A stretch of DNA of 64,000 bases from Tsukamurella sp. 8F. GTDB lineage: Bacteria; Actinomycetota; Actinomycetes; Mycobacteriales; Mycobacteriaceae. Location: the NCBI RefSeq assembly GCF_029167375.1, contig NZ_JARFTP010000002.1, positions 220,523-284,522 of the forward strand. Direction: 5' to 3'. This document shows positions 45,284-57,934 of the stretch, one piece after another; position 1 is the stretch's first letter, and each line of letters opens with the position of its first letter. The notes below the pieces were generated by a model. That model saw only the letters and a list, made by a program, of their open reading frames with translations. It did no database searches and was not told where the DNA came from. Position numbers and translations under genes: made by a program.

Positions 45284-45306
45284 TTGTCGGTGGTCGTCAC
45301 TAACAT
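45284..45306 (+). promoter_or_regulatory. PafBC/RecA-NDp DNA-damage promoter of uvrA
   Basis: TTGTCGGTG (45284-45292), eight bases, TAACAT (45301-45306) exactly fit tTGTCRGtg-N8-TAnnnT. The preceding CGAAAC is also shared with the uvrB promoter. A leader of about 70 bases precedes the GTG. Confidence 0.88.
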
Positions 45307-45381
45307 GGGCCTGCGGGGAACACATGTTCGTCGCAACAGCCTTCAGAGCCGACAACCGAACAACCCGGAAAGGACCGTGAC

Positions 45382-48234
<2,853 letters not shown>

Positions 48235-48260
48235 CGTTTCGGTTGGGGATGGAGTTGTGG

Positions 48261-48324
48261 ACAAGATGTGCATCCAGTTCCACATCTTGTGATAATTGCA
48301 CGCGTGTGACACAAGATGTAGTGT
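48261..48324 (+). promoter_or_regulatory. NrdR-type boxes upstream of nrdH
   Basis: ACAAGATGT occurs three times: 48261-48269 (+), 48282-48290 (-) and 48311-48319 (+). The first two form a perfect 10-bp inverted repeat (48261-48270, 48281-48290). The last, in ACACAAGATGTAGTGT (48309-48324), fits the NrdR box and ends seven bases before nrdH. Centres of the last two boxes are about 32 bp apart, near three helical turns as usual for NrdR pairs. Confidence 0.8.
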
Positions 48325-48330
48325 TGAGGC

Positions 48331-48564
48331 ATGAACGAGGTGACCGTCTACTCAAAGCCCGCGTGTGTGCAGTGCACGGCGACCTACCGTGCCCTCGACA
48401 AGGCCGGTATCGCGTACACCGTCGTCGACATCTCCCAGGACGACGAGGCGCGGGACTACGTGCTCGCGCTCGGTCACCTGCAGGCGCCCGTGGTCGTCGC
48501 GGACGACGGGGCGCACTGGTCGGGCTTCCGGCCGGACCGCATCAAGGCGATGGTCGCCGCCTGA
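48331..48564 (+). CDS. nrdH: NrdH-type redoxin (glutaredoxin-like)
   Basis: The 77-residue thioredoxin-fold protein has the redox pair C12-V-Q-C15, the NrdH signature WSGFRPDRI near the C-terminus, and LQAPVVVADDG with the cis-proline. It supplies electrons to class Ib ribonucleotide reductase. nrdI, nrdE and nrdF do not follow; the next gene is on the opposite strand. NrdR-like boxes precede it, so it is probably co-regulated with reductase genes elsewhere. Confidence 0.93.
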   Translation: MNEVTVYSKPACVQCTATYRALDKAGIAYTVVDISQDDEARDYVLALGHLQAPVVVADDGAHWSGFRPDRIKAMVAA

Positions 48565-48594
48565 CAGGCTCCACCCGGCGTGCCGGGTGACACG

Positions 48595-48637
48595 ACGGAG
48601 CCCCGGACACTCAGTGGGAAGGTGTCCGGGGCTCCGT
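48595..48637. terminator. Bidirectional terminator between nrdH and prpR
   Basis: ACGGAGCCCCGGACAC (48595-48610) and its exact complement (48622-48637) form a 16-bp stem with an 11-base loop between the convergent genes. Confidence 0.85.
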
Positions 48638-48694
48638 CTGTCTGTCGGCGTTCGGGTCCGCCCGCTCCCGTGCGGGGCACCCATCCCGGCGTGC

Positions 48695-50104
48695 TCAGGT
48701 GCAGACGTCCGCCATGGTGTACGGCACGGATTCGGCGCGGTCCTCGTCGACTACGACGGGCGGGCCGATCTGCGGGAACGCGCGCTGCCCGCACGATGGG
48801 CGGGGGCACACCTTGCAGCCCGCGCCGATGGGGACGAAGGACTGCGGCTCGTCGAGGGCGAGGCCACGCGAGTACACGAGGCGCCCCGCGTGCGCGAGGT
48901 CGCACCCCAGCCCGATTGCGAAAGTCCGCCCCTGGCCGAGGAATCCGTCGGGGGAGCGCTCGTCGGTGGTACGCGCGACCCACAGATATCCGCGGCCGTC
49001 CGGCATCTGGGCGACCTGCGTTCGGATGCGTCCGGGCGACGTGAACGCGTCGTGCACCACCCACAACGGGCAACTGCCCCCCACGCGCGAGAAGTGGAAG
49101 GCCGTGGCGGACTGGCGTTTCGAGATATTTCCGGCACGATCGATACGGACCAGGAAGAACGGGATCCCGCGTCGTCCCGGCCGCTGTAGCGTCGAGAGCC
49201 GGTGACACACGGTCTCGAAGCCCACTTCGAACCGGGCACCCAGCAGATCGATGTCGTAGGAGAGTTCCTCGGCGGCGCGCAGGAAGCGTTCGTAGGGGAG
49301 CACCAGCGCGCCCGCGAAGTAGTTGGCGAGCCCGACGCGTGCCAGGGCTCGGGAGCGCTCGGGGAGATCCGGTGCGGCGGCGATGATGCGGTCCATGGTG
49401 TCGGACTGGGTGAGGAACGCGATCTGTGTTGCGATCTGGAAGGCGCGCTGCCCGTGGTCCAACCGTCGGGCCAGAGTGAGAACACCTGCAGTACGGTCGA
49501 ATTCGCGCTTGGGACCGCCGGTATCCGCCGTGCCGCCGCGGATTCGTACCGTCACCCCGTATTGATCGCGAGCCAGCCGTGCGAGCTGCAGGTCGAGGCC
49601 ACCGAGTGCGAGGTCGCTCGTCTCGAACAGGTCCTCGGCGGCGGCGTCGAGTTCGGGGATGTGGTTACGCCTGTCGTAGAAGAAGTCGCGCACGTCCTCG
49701 TACGCCGTCGACTGCGACTCGGCATGCGGACTCAGATCCGCGGACAGGCGGTCGGCCTGGTCGGTCGCCGTGCGCAGGCGGCGGTGCAGCGCGACGACGG
49801 CTTTCGCAACCGACGGCGACCGGGCTACCAGGTCGTCGAGCTCCTCCGCGACGGCGCCCTCGCCGGCGTCCGCGAGGGCCTCATGCAGGTCTGCCACCAG
49901 GCGCGCGTCGGAGTCGGCCGAGAAGTACGTCGGCTCGAGGTCGAACGCCGAACCGAACTTGAGCAGTACCGCGACGGACAGCGGACGCTGGTCGTTCTCC
50001 AGCTGGTTGACGTAGCTGACGGACAGATCGAGCATGCGGGCGAGCGCGGTCTGCGTGAGGCCGCGCTCGATGCGTAGCCGCCGGATCCGCGCGCCCACAT
50101 ACAT
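48695..50104 (-). CDS. prpR: PrpR/RamB-type regulator of the methylcitrate cycle
   Basis: The 469-residue protein has an N-terminal XRE helix-turn-helix (about residues 3-58: [28 protein letters not shown]), an ImmA/IrrE-like middle part and a C-terminal short-chain-acyl-CoA regulator domain. CKVCPRPSC near residues 430-438 (C-x2-C-x4-C) matches the iron-sulfur cluster cysteines of M. tuberculosis PrpR, which senses propionyl-CoA. It is divergent from prpD. An in-frame GTG at 50113 is an alternative start. The frame stays open far upstream but that stretch is antisense to prpD. Confidence 0.92.
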   Translation of the reverse strand: MYVGARIRRLRIERGLTQTALARMLDLSVSYVNQLENDQRPLSVAVLLKFGSAFDLEPTYFSADSDARLVADLHEALADAGEGAVAEELDDLVARSPSVAKAVVALHRRLRTATDQADRLSADLSPHAESQSTAYEDVRDFFYDRRNHIPELDAAAEDLFETSDLALGGLDLQLARLARDQYGVTVRIRGGTADTGGPKREFDRTAGVLTLARRLDHGQRAFQIATQIAFLTQSDTMDRIIAAAPDLPERSRALARVGLANYFAGALVLPYERFLRAAEELSYDIDLLGARFEVGFETVCHRLSTLQRPGRRGIPFFLVRIDRAGNISKRQSATAFHFSRVGGSCPLWVVHDAFTSPGRIRTQVAQMPDGRGYLWVARTTDERSPDGFLGQGRTFAIGLGCDLAHAGRLVYSRGLALDEPQSFVPIGAGCKVCPRPSCGQRAFPQIGPPVVVDEDRAESVPYTMADVCT

Positions 50105-50137
50105 CCGTTCCACGCACGCGATCGTACAACCGCCCGC

Positions 50138-50207
50138 TTTTGCAACTTTCGCAAAACCGGGACCAGGGTTCCGCCGGTATACGCATCTGCAACGTATTTC
50201 GCATCGC
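50138..50207. promoter_or_regulatory. PrpR-type operator elements
   Basis: TTTTGC (50138-50143) and GCAAAA (50151-50156) form a dyad that includes TTTGCAA, close to the reported PrpR site TTTGCAAA. A second, looser element (TGCAAC at 50188-50193, then TTTCGCA at 50197-50203) repeats its GCAAC and TTTCGCA parts. Both are in the prpR-prpD intergenic region. Confidence 0.65.
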
Positions 50208-50263
50208 CTGTGTCGTGCATAGCTTGTGTAGCAACAGGCAAACCGCTGACAGGAGATACGACG

Positions 50264-51769
50264 TTGCAGAACCACTCCGTGCGCACTCACCCCTCGGCCG
50301 CGGCCTTCCCCCGCGAGCAGCACCTTGCGTGGAAGGTCGCCGAGGTCGCCGCCGACCCGGTCGAGGTTCCGGCCGATACAGCGGAGATGGTGATCAACCG
50401 GATCATCGACAACGCGTCGGTCGCGGCGGCATCGCTGACCCGCCGGCCGGTGTCCAACGCGCGGGCCCAGGCGCAGGCGCACCCGTATGTGCCGGGCTCC
50501 ACCGTGTTCGGCGTCGCCGGCCGCTTCTCGCCCGAATGGGCGGCATGGGCCAACGGCACCGCGGTGCGCGAGCTCGACTTCCACGACACCTTCCTCGCGG
50601 CGGAGTACAGCCACCCCGGCGATAACATCCCGCCGATCCTCGCGGTGGCGCAGCACACCGATGCGAACGGCACCGATCTGATCCGTGGCCTCGCCACCGG
50701 TTACGAGATCCAGATCGACCTGGTCCGCGCGATCTGCCTGCACGAGCACAAGATCGATCACGTCGCCCACCTCGGCCCGTCCGCGGCCGCCGGCATCGGG
50801 ACGCTGTTGAAGCTGCCTACGGAGACGATCTATCAGGCCATCGGCCAGGCACTGCACACGACCACGGCTACCCGCCAGTCCCGTAAGGGCGAGATCTCCA
50901 GCTGGAAGGCGTACGCGCCGGCCTTCGCGGGGAAGATGGCCGTCGAGGCCGTCGACCGAGCGATGCGCGGTGAGGGCGCCCCGTCGCCGATCTGGGAGGG
51001 CGAGGACGGCTTCATCGCGTGGATGCTGGGCGGCCCCGAGGCCGAGTACCAGGTGCCACTGCCCGGCGTAGGCGAGGGCAAGCGCGCGATCCTCGACTCC
51101 TACACCAAGGAGCACTCGGCCGAGTATCAGAGCCAGGCGCCCATCGATCTCGCGCGCCGCATGCGCGAGCGGATCGGCGACCTCGACCAGATCGCCTCGA
51201 TCGTGCTGCACACCAGCCACCACACGCACTACGTGATCGGCACGGGCTCGAACGATCCGCAGAAGTTCGATCCGCATGCTTCGCGCGAGACGCTCGACCA
51301 CTCGGTCATGTACATCTTCGCGGTCGCCCTGCAGGACGGCACCTGGCACCACGAGCGGTCCTACGCTCCTGAGCGCGCGCAGCGCCCCGAGACCGTCGAG
51401 CTGTGGAAGAAGATCTCCACGGCCGAGGATCCGGAGTGGACCCGCCGCTACCACTCGACGGATCCGAACGAGAAGGCATTCGGTGCACGCGCCGAGGTCA
51501 CCCTCAAATCCGGCGAAGTCATCGTCGACGAGCTCGCCGTCGCGGACGCGCACCCGCTGGGCGGCCGCCCGTTCGCACGCCCCGACTACATCGAGAAGTT
51601 CCGCACCCTGACCGAGGGCGTCGTAGCCCCCGCCGAGCAGGACCGCTTCCTCGACGCCGCGCAACGCACCCCGGAGCTGAAGGCGGGGGAGCTGGACCGG
51701 CTCACGTTCACCGTCGACGCCGACGTGCTCGCCCGCGCACCGCAGCTCGCCCCGGGGTTGTTCGCATGA
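50264..51769 (+). CDS. prpD: 2-Methylcitrate dehydratase
   Basis: The 501-residue MmgE/PrpD-family enzyme dehydrates 2-methylcitrate to 2-methylaconitate. Motifs include [51 protein letters not shown] and [17 protein letters not shown] chose TTG 50264 because AGGAG lies eight bases upstream and homology ([12 protein letters not shown]) begins there. In-frame ATG 50210 has no ribosome site. First gene of a four-gene operon; its stop overlaps prpB by 4 bp. Confidence 0.93.
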   Translation: MQNHSVRTHPSAAAFPREQHLAWKVAEVAADPVEVPADTAEMVINRIIDNASVAAASLTRRPVSNARAQAQAHPYVPGSTVFGVAGRFSPEWAAWANGTAVRELDFHDTFLAAEYSHPGDNIPPILAVAQHTDANGTDLIRGLATGYEIQIDLVRAICLHEHKIDHVAHLGPSAAAGIGTLLKLPTETIYQAIGQALHTTTATRQSRKGEISSWKAYAPAFAGKMAVEAVDRAMRGEGAPSPIWEGEDGFIAWMLGGPEAEYQVPLPGVGEGKRAILDSYTKEHSAEYQSQAPIDLARRMRERIGDLDQIASIVLHTSHHTHYVIGTGSNDPQKFDPHASRETLDHSVMYIFAVALQDGTWHHERSYAPERAQRPETVELWKKISTAEDPEWTRRYHSTDPNEKAFGARAEVTLKSGEVIVDELAVADAHPLGGRPFARPDYIEKFRTLTEGVVAPAEQDRFLDAAQRTPELKAGELDRLTFTVDADVLARAPQLAPGLFA

Positions 51770-52692
51770 CAGCCCCGGGACAGGGCCTGATGGCCGCGCA
51801 GGCGTCGGCGAACGACAAGCGCAAGGCGCTGCGCTCGGCGCTCTCGTCCGGCAGCATCGTCCGGATGCCCGGCGCGTTCAATCCGTTGACCGCCAAGCTG
51901 ATCCAGGAGATCGGGTTCGAGGGCGTGTACGTGTCCGGTGCGGTGGTCTCCGCCGACCTGGCGCTGCCCGACATCGGGCTCACCACGCTCACCGAGGTCG
52001 CCACCCGGGCCCAGCAGATCGCGCGGGTCTCGGACCTACCGACGCTGGTGGACGCGGATACCGGGTTCGGCGAGCCGATGAGCGCGGCGCGTACCGTAAC
52101 GGTGCTCGAGGACGCCGGCCTCGCGGGCCTGCATCTCGAGGACCAGGTCAACCCCAAGCGGTGCGGGCATCTCGACGGCAAGGCCGTCGTGCCGGTCGAC
52201 GAGATGGTCCGCCGGCTCGGCGCGGCGGTCGCCGCCCGGCGTGACGCCGACCTCGTCATCTGTGCGCGTACCGATGCCGCGGGGATCGAGGGCATCGATG
52301 CCGCCATCGATCGGGCGCGTGAATATGCCGCCGCGGGGGCGGATCTCATCTTCACCGAGGCCTTGTACACACCGGCGGACTTCGAGAGGTTCCGCGCCGC
52401 GGTCGAGGTACCGCTGCTCGCGAACATGACCGAGTTCGGCAAGTCGGAGCTGATCGATGCGGGCACGCTCGAGTCGATCGGGTACAACGCCGTCATCTAC
52501 CCGGTCACCACGTTGCGGCTCGCGATGTTCGCGGCCGAGGCCGGGCTGCGCGAGATCGCGGCCACCGGCACGCAGGCGTCGCTGCTCGATCGGATGCAGC
52601 ATCGCAGCCGCCTGTACGAGTTGCTGGAATACGAGCGGTACAACGAATTCGATTCCGGCATATTCAATTTCACGCTGTCGAGGAGCCAGTGA
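51766..52692 (+). CDS. prpB: Methylisocitrate lyase
   Basis: The 308-residue PEP mutase/isocitrate lyase superfamily enzyme splits 2-methylisocitrate to pyruvate and succinate. It has [31 protein letters not shown] (metal ligands) and the catalytic-loop motif KRCGHLDGK with its Cys. M. tuberculosis lacks prpB and uses isocitrate lyase instead, so this genome has the dedicated enzyme. It overlaps prpD and is followed by prpC. Confidence 0.95.
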   Translation: MTAPGQGLMAAQASANDKRKALRSALSSGSIVRMPGAFNPLTAKLIQEIGFEGVYVSGAVVSADLALPDIGLTTLTEVATRAQQIARVSDLPTLVDADTGFGEPMSAARTVTVLEDAGLAGLHLEDQVNPKRCGHLDGKAVVPVDEMVRRLGAAVAARRDADLVICARTDAAGIEGIDAAIDRAREYAAAGADLIFTEALYTPADFERFRAAVEVPLLANMTEFGKSELIDAGTLESIGYNAVIYPVTTLRLAMFAAEAGLREIAATGTQASLLDRMQHRSRLYELLEYERYNEFDSGIFNFTLSRSQ

Positions 52693-52694
52693 AC

Positions 52695-53807
52695 ATGACT
52701 GCACCCATCTACAAGGGCCTCGCCGGGGTCGTCGTGGACACGACCGCCGTGTCCAAGGTGGTCCCGGAGACCAACTCCCTGACCTATCGCGGCTACGCCG
52801 TCCAGGACCTCGCCGCTCATTGCACCTTCGAGGAGGTCGCCTATCTGCTGTGGAACGGCGAGCTGCCCAGCGACATCCAGCTCGAGCGATTCATGCAACA
52901 GGAGCGCGCGAGCCGACGTGCAGACCGTTCGTTGCTGTCGCTCGTGGAGAAGATGCCGGACACGTGCCACCCGATGGACGTGGTCCGCACCGCTATCAGC
53001 TGGCTGGGGGCCGAGGATCCCGAGGAGTGGGCGCACGATCCGAAGGCGCTGCGCGAGAAGGGGCTCCGCATGCTAGCGGTGCTGCCGACCGTCGTCGCCG
53101 CGGACCACCGTCGGCGCAAGGGGCTCGCGCCGATCGCGCCGCACAGCCACCTCGGCTTCGCTGCGAACTTCCTCAACATGTGCTTCGGCGAGGTCCCCGA
53201 GCCCGAGTTGGTGAAGGCGTTCGAGGTGTCGCTGATCCTTTATGCGGAGCACAGTTTCAACGCGTCCACGTTCGCGGCGCGGGTCGTGACCTCGACCCTG
53301 TCGGACGTCTACAGCGCTGTCACGGCGGCGATCGGCGCGCTCAAGGGCCCGCTGCACGGCGGCGCGAACGAGGCCGTCATGCACGACATGCTCGAGATCG
53401 GCGACCCAGCGCGCGCCGAGGCCTGGATGCGGGACAAGCTGTCCCGCAAGGAGAAGGTCATGGGGTTCGGGCATCGCGTCTACAAGAACGGCGACTCGCG
53501 CGTCCCCACCATGAAGCAGGCGTTCATCGACGTCGCCGCTCGCACGGGCGGACAGAAGTGGGTCGAGATCTACGACACGCTCGAGCGGGTCATGGACGAG
53601 GCTACCGGCATCAAGCCCAACCTCGACTTCCCGACCGGGCCGGCGTACTACCTGCTGGGCTTCGACATCGAGATGTTCACGCCCATCTTCGTGCTGAGCC
53701 GGATCACCGGCTGGACCGCGCACATCATCGAGCAGGGAGAGGCCAATGCATTGATCCGCCCGCTGAGCGAGTACGTGGGCGTCCCGCAGCGGACGGTGGT
53801 GGCGTAA
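52695..53807 (+). CDS. prpC: 2-Methylcitrate synthase
   Basis: The 370-residue citrate-synthase-family enzyme condenses propionyl-CoA with oxaloacetate. Catalytic His residues lie in ILYAEHSFNASTFAARV and VMGFGHRVYKNGDSR, and the Asp in NLDFPTGPAYYLLG. Start ATG 52695 follows AGGAG by nine bases; an in-frame GTG at 52689 is too close to it. pyc begins 3 bp downstream. Confidence 0.94.
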   Translation: MTAPIYKGLAGVVVDTTAVSKVVPETNSLTYRGYAVQDLAAHCTFEEVAYLLWNGELPSDIQLERFMQQERASRRADRSLLSLVEKMPDTCHPMDVVRTAISWLGAEDPEEWAHDPKALREKGLRMLAVLPTVVAADHRRRKGLAPIAPHSHLGFAANFLNMCFGEVPEPELVKAFEVSLILYAEHSFNASTFAARVVTSTLSDVYSAVTAAIGALKGPLHGGANEAVMHDMLEIGDPARAEAWMRDKLSRKEKVMGFGHRVYKNGDSRVPTMKQAFIDVAARTGGQKWVEIYDTLERVMDEATGIKPNLDFPTGPAYYLLGFDIEMFTPIFVLSRITGWTAHIIEQGEANALIRPLSEYVGVPQRTVVA

Positions 53808-53810
53808 ACG

Positions 53811-56800
53811 ATGTTCCACAAGGTGCTCGTCGCAAACCGCGGCGAGATCGCCATCCGTGCGTTCCGCGCCGCCTACGAACTCGGTGCCGGCACCGTCGCC
53901 GTCTTCCCTCGTGAGGATCGGAACGCGGTACACCGGGCGAAGGCGGACGAGAGCTACCAGATCGGGGAGGAGGGGCATCCGGTACGGGCGTACCTGTCGG
54001 TCGATGAGATCGTCAGGTGCGCCCGTCTGGCGGGCGCCGACGCCGTCTACCCGGGTTATGGCTTCCTTTCGGAGAACCCGGAACTCGCGAGGGCCTGCGC
54101 CCACGCCGGACTGACCTTCGTCGGGCCGTCGGCCGACGTGCTCGAACTGACTGGCAACAAGGCCCGGGCCGTAGCGGCGGCGAAGGATGCGGGGCTGCCC
54201 GTCCTGGGGTCGTCGGCGCCGTCGGCAGATGTAGAAGAGTTGCTGGCAGCCTCGGAGTCCATGCCTTTTCCGGTATTCGTCAAGGCCGTTGCGGGCGGTG
54301 GCGGACGCGGGATGCGCCGGGTGGCCGAGCCGAGCGGTCTGCGTGAGGCCGTCGAGGCGGCATCGCGTGAGGCGGACGCCGCATTCGGTGACCCGACGGT
54401 GTTCCTCGAGCAGGCGGTCGTGAACCCGCGCCACATCGAGGTGCAGATCCTCGCCGACGGCTCGGGCGACGTTGTGCACCTCTACGAACGCGACTGTTCG
54501 CTGCAGCGGCGGCACCAGAAGGTCATCGAGCTGGCGCCCGCGCCGAATCTCGATCCCGCACTGCGGCAACGTATCTGCGCCGACGCGGTGGCGTTCGCAC
54601 GCCATATCGGCTACACGTGTGCCGGTACGGTCGAATTCCTGGTCGACCCCGAGGGTCGACACGTGTTCATCGAGATGAACCCCCGGATCCAGGTGGAGCA
54701 CACCGTCACCGAGGAGATCACCGACGTCGACCTCGTGCAGGCCCAGCTGCGGGTGGCCGCCGGCGAGACGCTCGTCGAGATCGGTCTGCGTCAGGACACG
54801 ATCGAGATACACGGGGCGGCCCTGCAGTGCCGGATCACGACCGAGGATCCCGCCAACGGCTTCCGGCCCGACGTGGGCCGCGTGACCGCGTATCGCACAC
54901 CGGGCGGCGCGGGCGTGCGGCTCGACGGCGGCACGAGCGTGGGAGCGGAGATCGGCGCACACTTCGACTCGATGCTGGTGAAACTGACGTGCCGGGGCCG
55001 GAACTTCGAAACGGCCGTGGCACGGGCCCGACGCGCCGTGGCCGAGTTCCGCATACGCGGCGTCGCAACCAATATCCCGTTCCTGCAGGCGGTTCTGGAC
55101 GACCCGGACTTCTGCGCCGGCGCGATCACGACATCGTTCATCGAGGAACGGCCCGGACTCCTGACCGCCCGGCGCTCCGCGGACCGCGCGACCCGCATCC
55201 TCGACTATCTGGCCGATGTCACGGTGAACAAGCCGCACGGGGAGCGCCGCTCGAAGGTGTATCCGCGAGACAAGCTCCCCGAGGTCGACCTGAGCGTGGC
55301 CCCGCCGAACGGGTCCAGGCAGCGGCTCGTCGAGTCGGGACCGGAGGGCTTCGCCCGCGCACTGCGCGAGCAGGCGGCTCTGGGTGTCACGGACACCACG
55401 TTTCGCGACGCGCACCAGTCGTTGCTCGCGACGCGCGTGCGGACGTCCGGTCTGGTCGCCGTCGCGCCCTACATCGCGCGCACCATGCCCGAGCTGTTGT
55501 CGGTGGAGTGCTGGGGCGGCGCGACCTACGATGTGGCGCTGCGGTTCCTCAAGGAGGATCCGTGGGAGCGGCTGGCGCAGCTGCGCGAAGCGATGCCGAA
55601 CATCTGCCTGCAGATGCTGCTGCGCGGGCGCAACACCGTTGGATACACCCCATACCCAGAGAAGGTGACGCGGGCGTTCGTCGCGGAGGCCGCGGCGACC
55701 GGGGTCGACATCTTCCGGATCTTCGATGCGCTCAACGATGTCGAGCAGATGCGCCCCGCGATCGACGCGGTCCGCGAGACGGGCACGACGATCGCGGAGG
55801 TCGCTCTGAGCTATACGGGCGACCTGGCGGACCCGGGCGAGGACCTCTATACGCTCGACTACTATCTGGCGCTGGCCGAGCGGATCGTCGACGCCGGCGC
55901 ACACGTCCTCGCGATCAAGGACATGGCAGGCCTGCTCCGGCCCGCCGCGGCGCACACCCTGGTGACGGCCCTGCGCAGGGAGTTCGACCTGCCCGTGCAC
56001 GTGCACACGCACGACACACCGGGGGGTCAGCTGGCGACCTACCTCGCGGCGTGGCAGGCGGGCGCGGACGCGGTCGATGGTGCCTCCGCGCCGATGGCGG
56101 GTACCACGAGTCAGCCGTCCCTGTCGTCGATCGTCGCCGCGACCGCTCACACCGAGCGGGACACCGGTCTCGATCTGCGCGCGGTATGCGATCTGGAGCC
56201 CTATTGGGAGGCGCTGCGCGCGGTGTACGCGCCGTTCGAGTCGGGACTACCCGGCCCGACCGGCCGGGTCTATGAGCACGAGATCCCCGGCGGGCAGCTG
56301 TCGAACCTGCGGCAGCAGGCGATCGCGCTGGGCCTCGGCGATCGATTCGAGCACGTGGAGGCCGCGTACGCCGGAGCGGATAGGCTGCTGGGCCGGCTCA
56401 TCAAGGTCACGCCGTCGTCGAAGGTCGTGGGGGATCTAGCCCTTGCACTGGTGGGGGCAGGTGTGTCGACGGACGAGTTCGCGGCCGACCCCGCACGGTT
56501 CGACGTACCCGATTCGGTGGTGGGCTTCATGCGCGGGGAACTCGGTACCCCGGCGGGTGGATGGCCGGAGCCGTTCCGCACCCGTGTCCTCGATGGGCGC
56601 GGCGCGGCCGAGCCCGAGGTTCCGGTGTCCGACGCCGATGCGGCACTGCTGGAGGGCACCGCTGCGGAGCGTCGGGAGACGTTGAGCCGCTTGCTCTTCC
56701 CCGGACCGTCGCGTGAGTTCGAAGAGCATCGGGAGCGGTACGGCGACACGTCGAGACTGTCCGCCAACCAATTCCTGTACGGGCTGCGCCAGGGCGAGGA

Positions 56801-57194
56801 GCACCGGGTACGCCTGGACAAGGGCGTCGAGCTGCTCATCGGCCTGGAGGCCGTGTCCGAACCGGACGAGCGTGGCTACCGCACGGTCATGTGCGTGCTC
56901 AATGGCCAGCTGCGGCCGGTGTCGGTGCGGGATCTGTCGGTGGGCGTCGAGACCGCCGTCGCGGAGAAGGCGGATCGCTCGGTGCCGGGGCACGTGCCCG
57001 CACCGTTCGCGGGCACGGTCACCGTCATCGCCGCGGAGGGGGATGAGGTTGCGGCCGGGGACACGGTCGCGACGATCGAGGCCATGAAGATGGAGGCTGC
57101 GATCACCAGCCCGGTCGGAGGAACCGTCGGACGCGTCGTGGTGGCGGGCCCGCGGCAGGTCGAGGGAGGCGACCTGCTCCTGGTCTTGGAGTGA
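53811..57194 (+). CDS. pyc: Pyruvate carboxylase
   Basis: The 1127-residue biotin enzyme has a biotin carboxylase domain (1-450: KVLVANRGEIAIRAFRA, GGGGRGMRRV ATP-grasp loop, FIEMNPRIQVEHTVTEE), a carboxyltransferase barrel (about 525-810: DTTFRDAHQSLLATRVRT, ECWGGATYDVALRFLKEDPWERL) and a biotin carrier domain with AMKMEA (biotinylated Lys1093). It makes oxaloacetate from pyruvate. Only 3 bp separate it from prpC, so it belongs to the methylcitrate operon, where it can recycle pyruvate from PrpB into the oxaloacetate needed by PrpC. Confidence 0.96.
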   Translation: MFHKVLVANRGEIAIRAFRAAYELGAGTVAVFPREDRNAVHRAKADESYQIGEEGHPVRAYLSVDEIVRCARLAGADAVYPGYGFLSENPELARACAHAGLTFVGPSADVLELTGNKARAVAAAKDAGLPVLGSSAPSADVEELLAASESMPFPVFVKAVAGGGGRGMRRVAEPSGLREAVEAASREADAAFGDPTVFLEQAVVNPRHIEVQILADGSGDVVHLYERDCSLQRRHQKVIELAPAPNLDPALRQRICADAVAFARHIGYTCAGTVEFLVDPEGRHVFIEMNPRIQVEHTVTEEITDVDLVQAQLRVAAGETLVEIGLRQDTIEIHGAALQCRITTEDPANGFRPDVGRVTAYRTPGGAGVRLDGGTSVGAEIGAHFDSMLVKLTCRGRNFETAVARARRAVAEFRIRGVATNIPFLQAVLDDPDFCAGAITTSFIEERPGLLTARRSADRATRILDYLADVTVNKPHGERRSKVYPRDKLPEVDLSVAPPNGSRQRLVESGPEGFARALREQAALGVTDTTFRDAHQSLLATRVRTSGLVAVAPYIARTMPELLSVECWGGATYDVALRFLKEDPWERLAQLREAMPNICLQMLLRGRNTVGYTPYPEKVTRAFVAEAAATGVDIFRIFDALNDVEQMRPAIDAVRETGTTIAEVALSYTGDLADPGEDLYTLDYYLALAERIVDAGAHVLAIKDMAGLLRPAAAHTLVTALRREFDLPVHVHTHDTPGGQLATYLAAWQAGADAVDGASAPMAGTTSQPSLSSIVAATAHTERDTGLDLRAVCDLEPYWEALRAVYAPFESGLPGPTGRVYEHEIPGGQLSNLRQQAIALGLGDRFEHVEAAYAGADRLLGRLIKVTPSSKVVGDLALALVGAGVSTDEFAADPARFDVPDSVVGFMRGELGTPAGGWPEPFRTRVLDGRGAAEPEVPVSDADAALLEGTAAERRETLSRLLFPGPSREFEEHRERYGDTSRLSANQFLYGLRQGEEHRVRLDKGVELLIGLEAVSEPDERGYRTVMCVLNGQLRPVSVRDLSVGVETAVAEKADRSVPGHVPAPFAGTVTVIAAEGDEVAAGDTVATIEAMKMEAAITSPVGGTVGRVVVAGPRQVEGGDLLLVLE

Positions 57195-57217
57195 AGGCGA
57201 CTGCGCGCCGGGCCGGA

Positions 57218-57934
57218 TCAGTCGAGCCCGGTGCGCCCCTCGGCCCAGTACGCCTTGCCGATCACCTTGCGGGGCTGGCGTCTCCACCCCCGCGCGTCGC
57301 GCCGGACGGCGTGCACGGTCGCCGCGTTCCCGGTGACGACGACATCGAAATCGCCGCTCGCCACATCGGCGGCCTCGCGCGCGTGAGCGAGCAACTGCGC
57401 GCGGTCCGGGCCCGCGGGAACGACGGTGCATCGATCGCTCGGTAGTCCGGAAGCGGCGAACACCTCGGTCACCTCCGCGGTGTCCACGCCCTCGAGCACA
57501 TACCGGACCGACGACCCGAGCGTGTGCAGGGCGCAGGCGAGGCCGATGCTGGCCTCATCGCCGATGAACACGACCTCGCCCGCGGCCTCCGTCAGGTCGA
57601 TGGAACGGCGGGGACCGAAGACGTCGCACTCGTCGCCGACGGCCGCGCCGACGAACCACTGCGCGCCCGGACCGTGCTCCCGGGTCCAGCCGAGCAGTGT
57701 CGTCTCGCCCAGGTCTGTGTCCCACCGGATCGGTGTGTAGGTCCGCATCTGCAGGCCGCGGCTCGTTCGCAATTGCAGTTTGGCGCCGGGTGTCCAACGG
57801 GCCTTGCGGAATGACGGGCAGGCCAGGTCGACCAGCGCGAAATTCGGGGTCAGCCGGTCCACGGCGGTGACCGTCGAGGAGGTCAGCACGACCTCGCCGA
57901 CGATGTCGGCCAGTCTCGATGTGATGTTAGGCAT
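57218..57934 (-). CDS. Siderophore-interacting protein (SIP-type ferric reductase)
   Basis: The 238-residue protein has a flavin-binding barrel (LQLRTSRGLQMRTYTPIRWD) and a C-terminal NAD(P)H-type domain (VVFIGDEASIGLACALHTLG; RRDARGWRRQPRKVIGKAYWAEGRTG), as in SIP/ViuB reductases that release iron from siderophores. An IdeR-like box overlaps the start codon and a TATAGT -10 lies five bases before it, so the transcript is probably leaderless and iron-repressed. The gene converges on pyc. Confidence 0.9.
   Translation of the reverse strand: MPNITSRLADIVGEVVLTSSTVTAVDRLTPNFALVDLACPSFRKARWTPGAKLQLRTSRGLQMRTYTPIRWDTDLGETTLLGWTREHGPGAQWFVGAAVGDECDVFGPRRSIDLTEAAGEVVFIGDEASIGLACALHTLGSSVRYVLEGVDTAEVTEVFAASGLPSDRCTVVPAGPDRAQLLAHAREAADVASGDFDVVVTGNAATVHAVRRDARGWRRQPRKVIGKAYWAEGRTGLD

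Noticed and set aside
50105..51664. The open extension upstream of prpR on the minus strand, about 520 codons
   Set aside because: It crosses the intergenic operators and lies antisense to prpD. PrpR homology starts at residue 1 of the chosen ATG.
53073..56150. A 1025-codon open frame on the minus strand opposite pyc
   Set aside because: It is Arg/His/Asp-rich without any recognisable domain and mirrors the codon bias of pyc and prpC. GC-rich genes commonly leave such antisense frames open.
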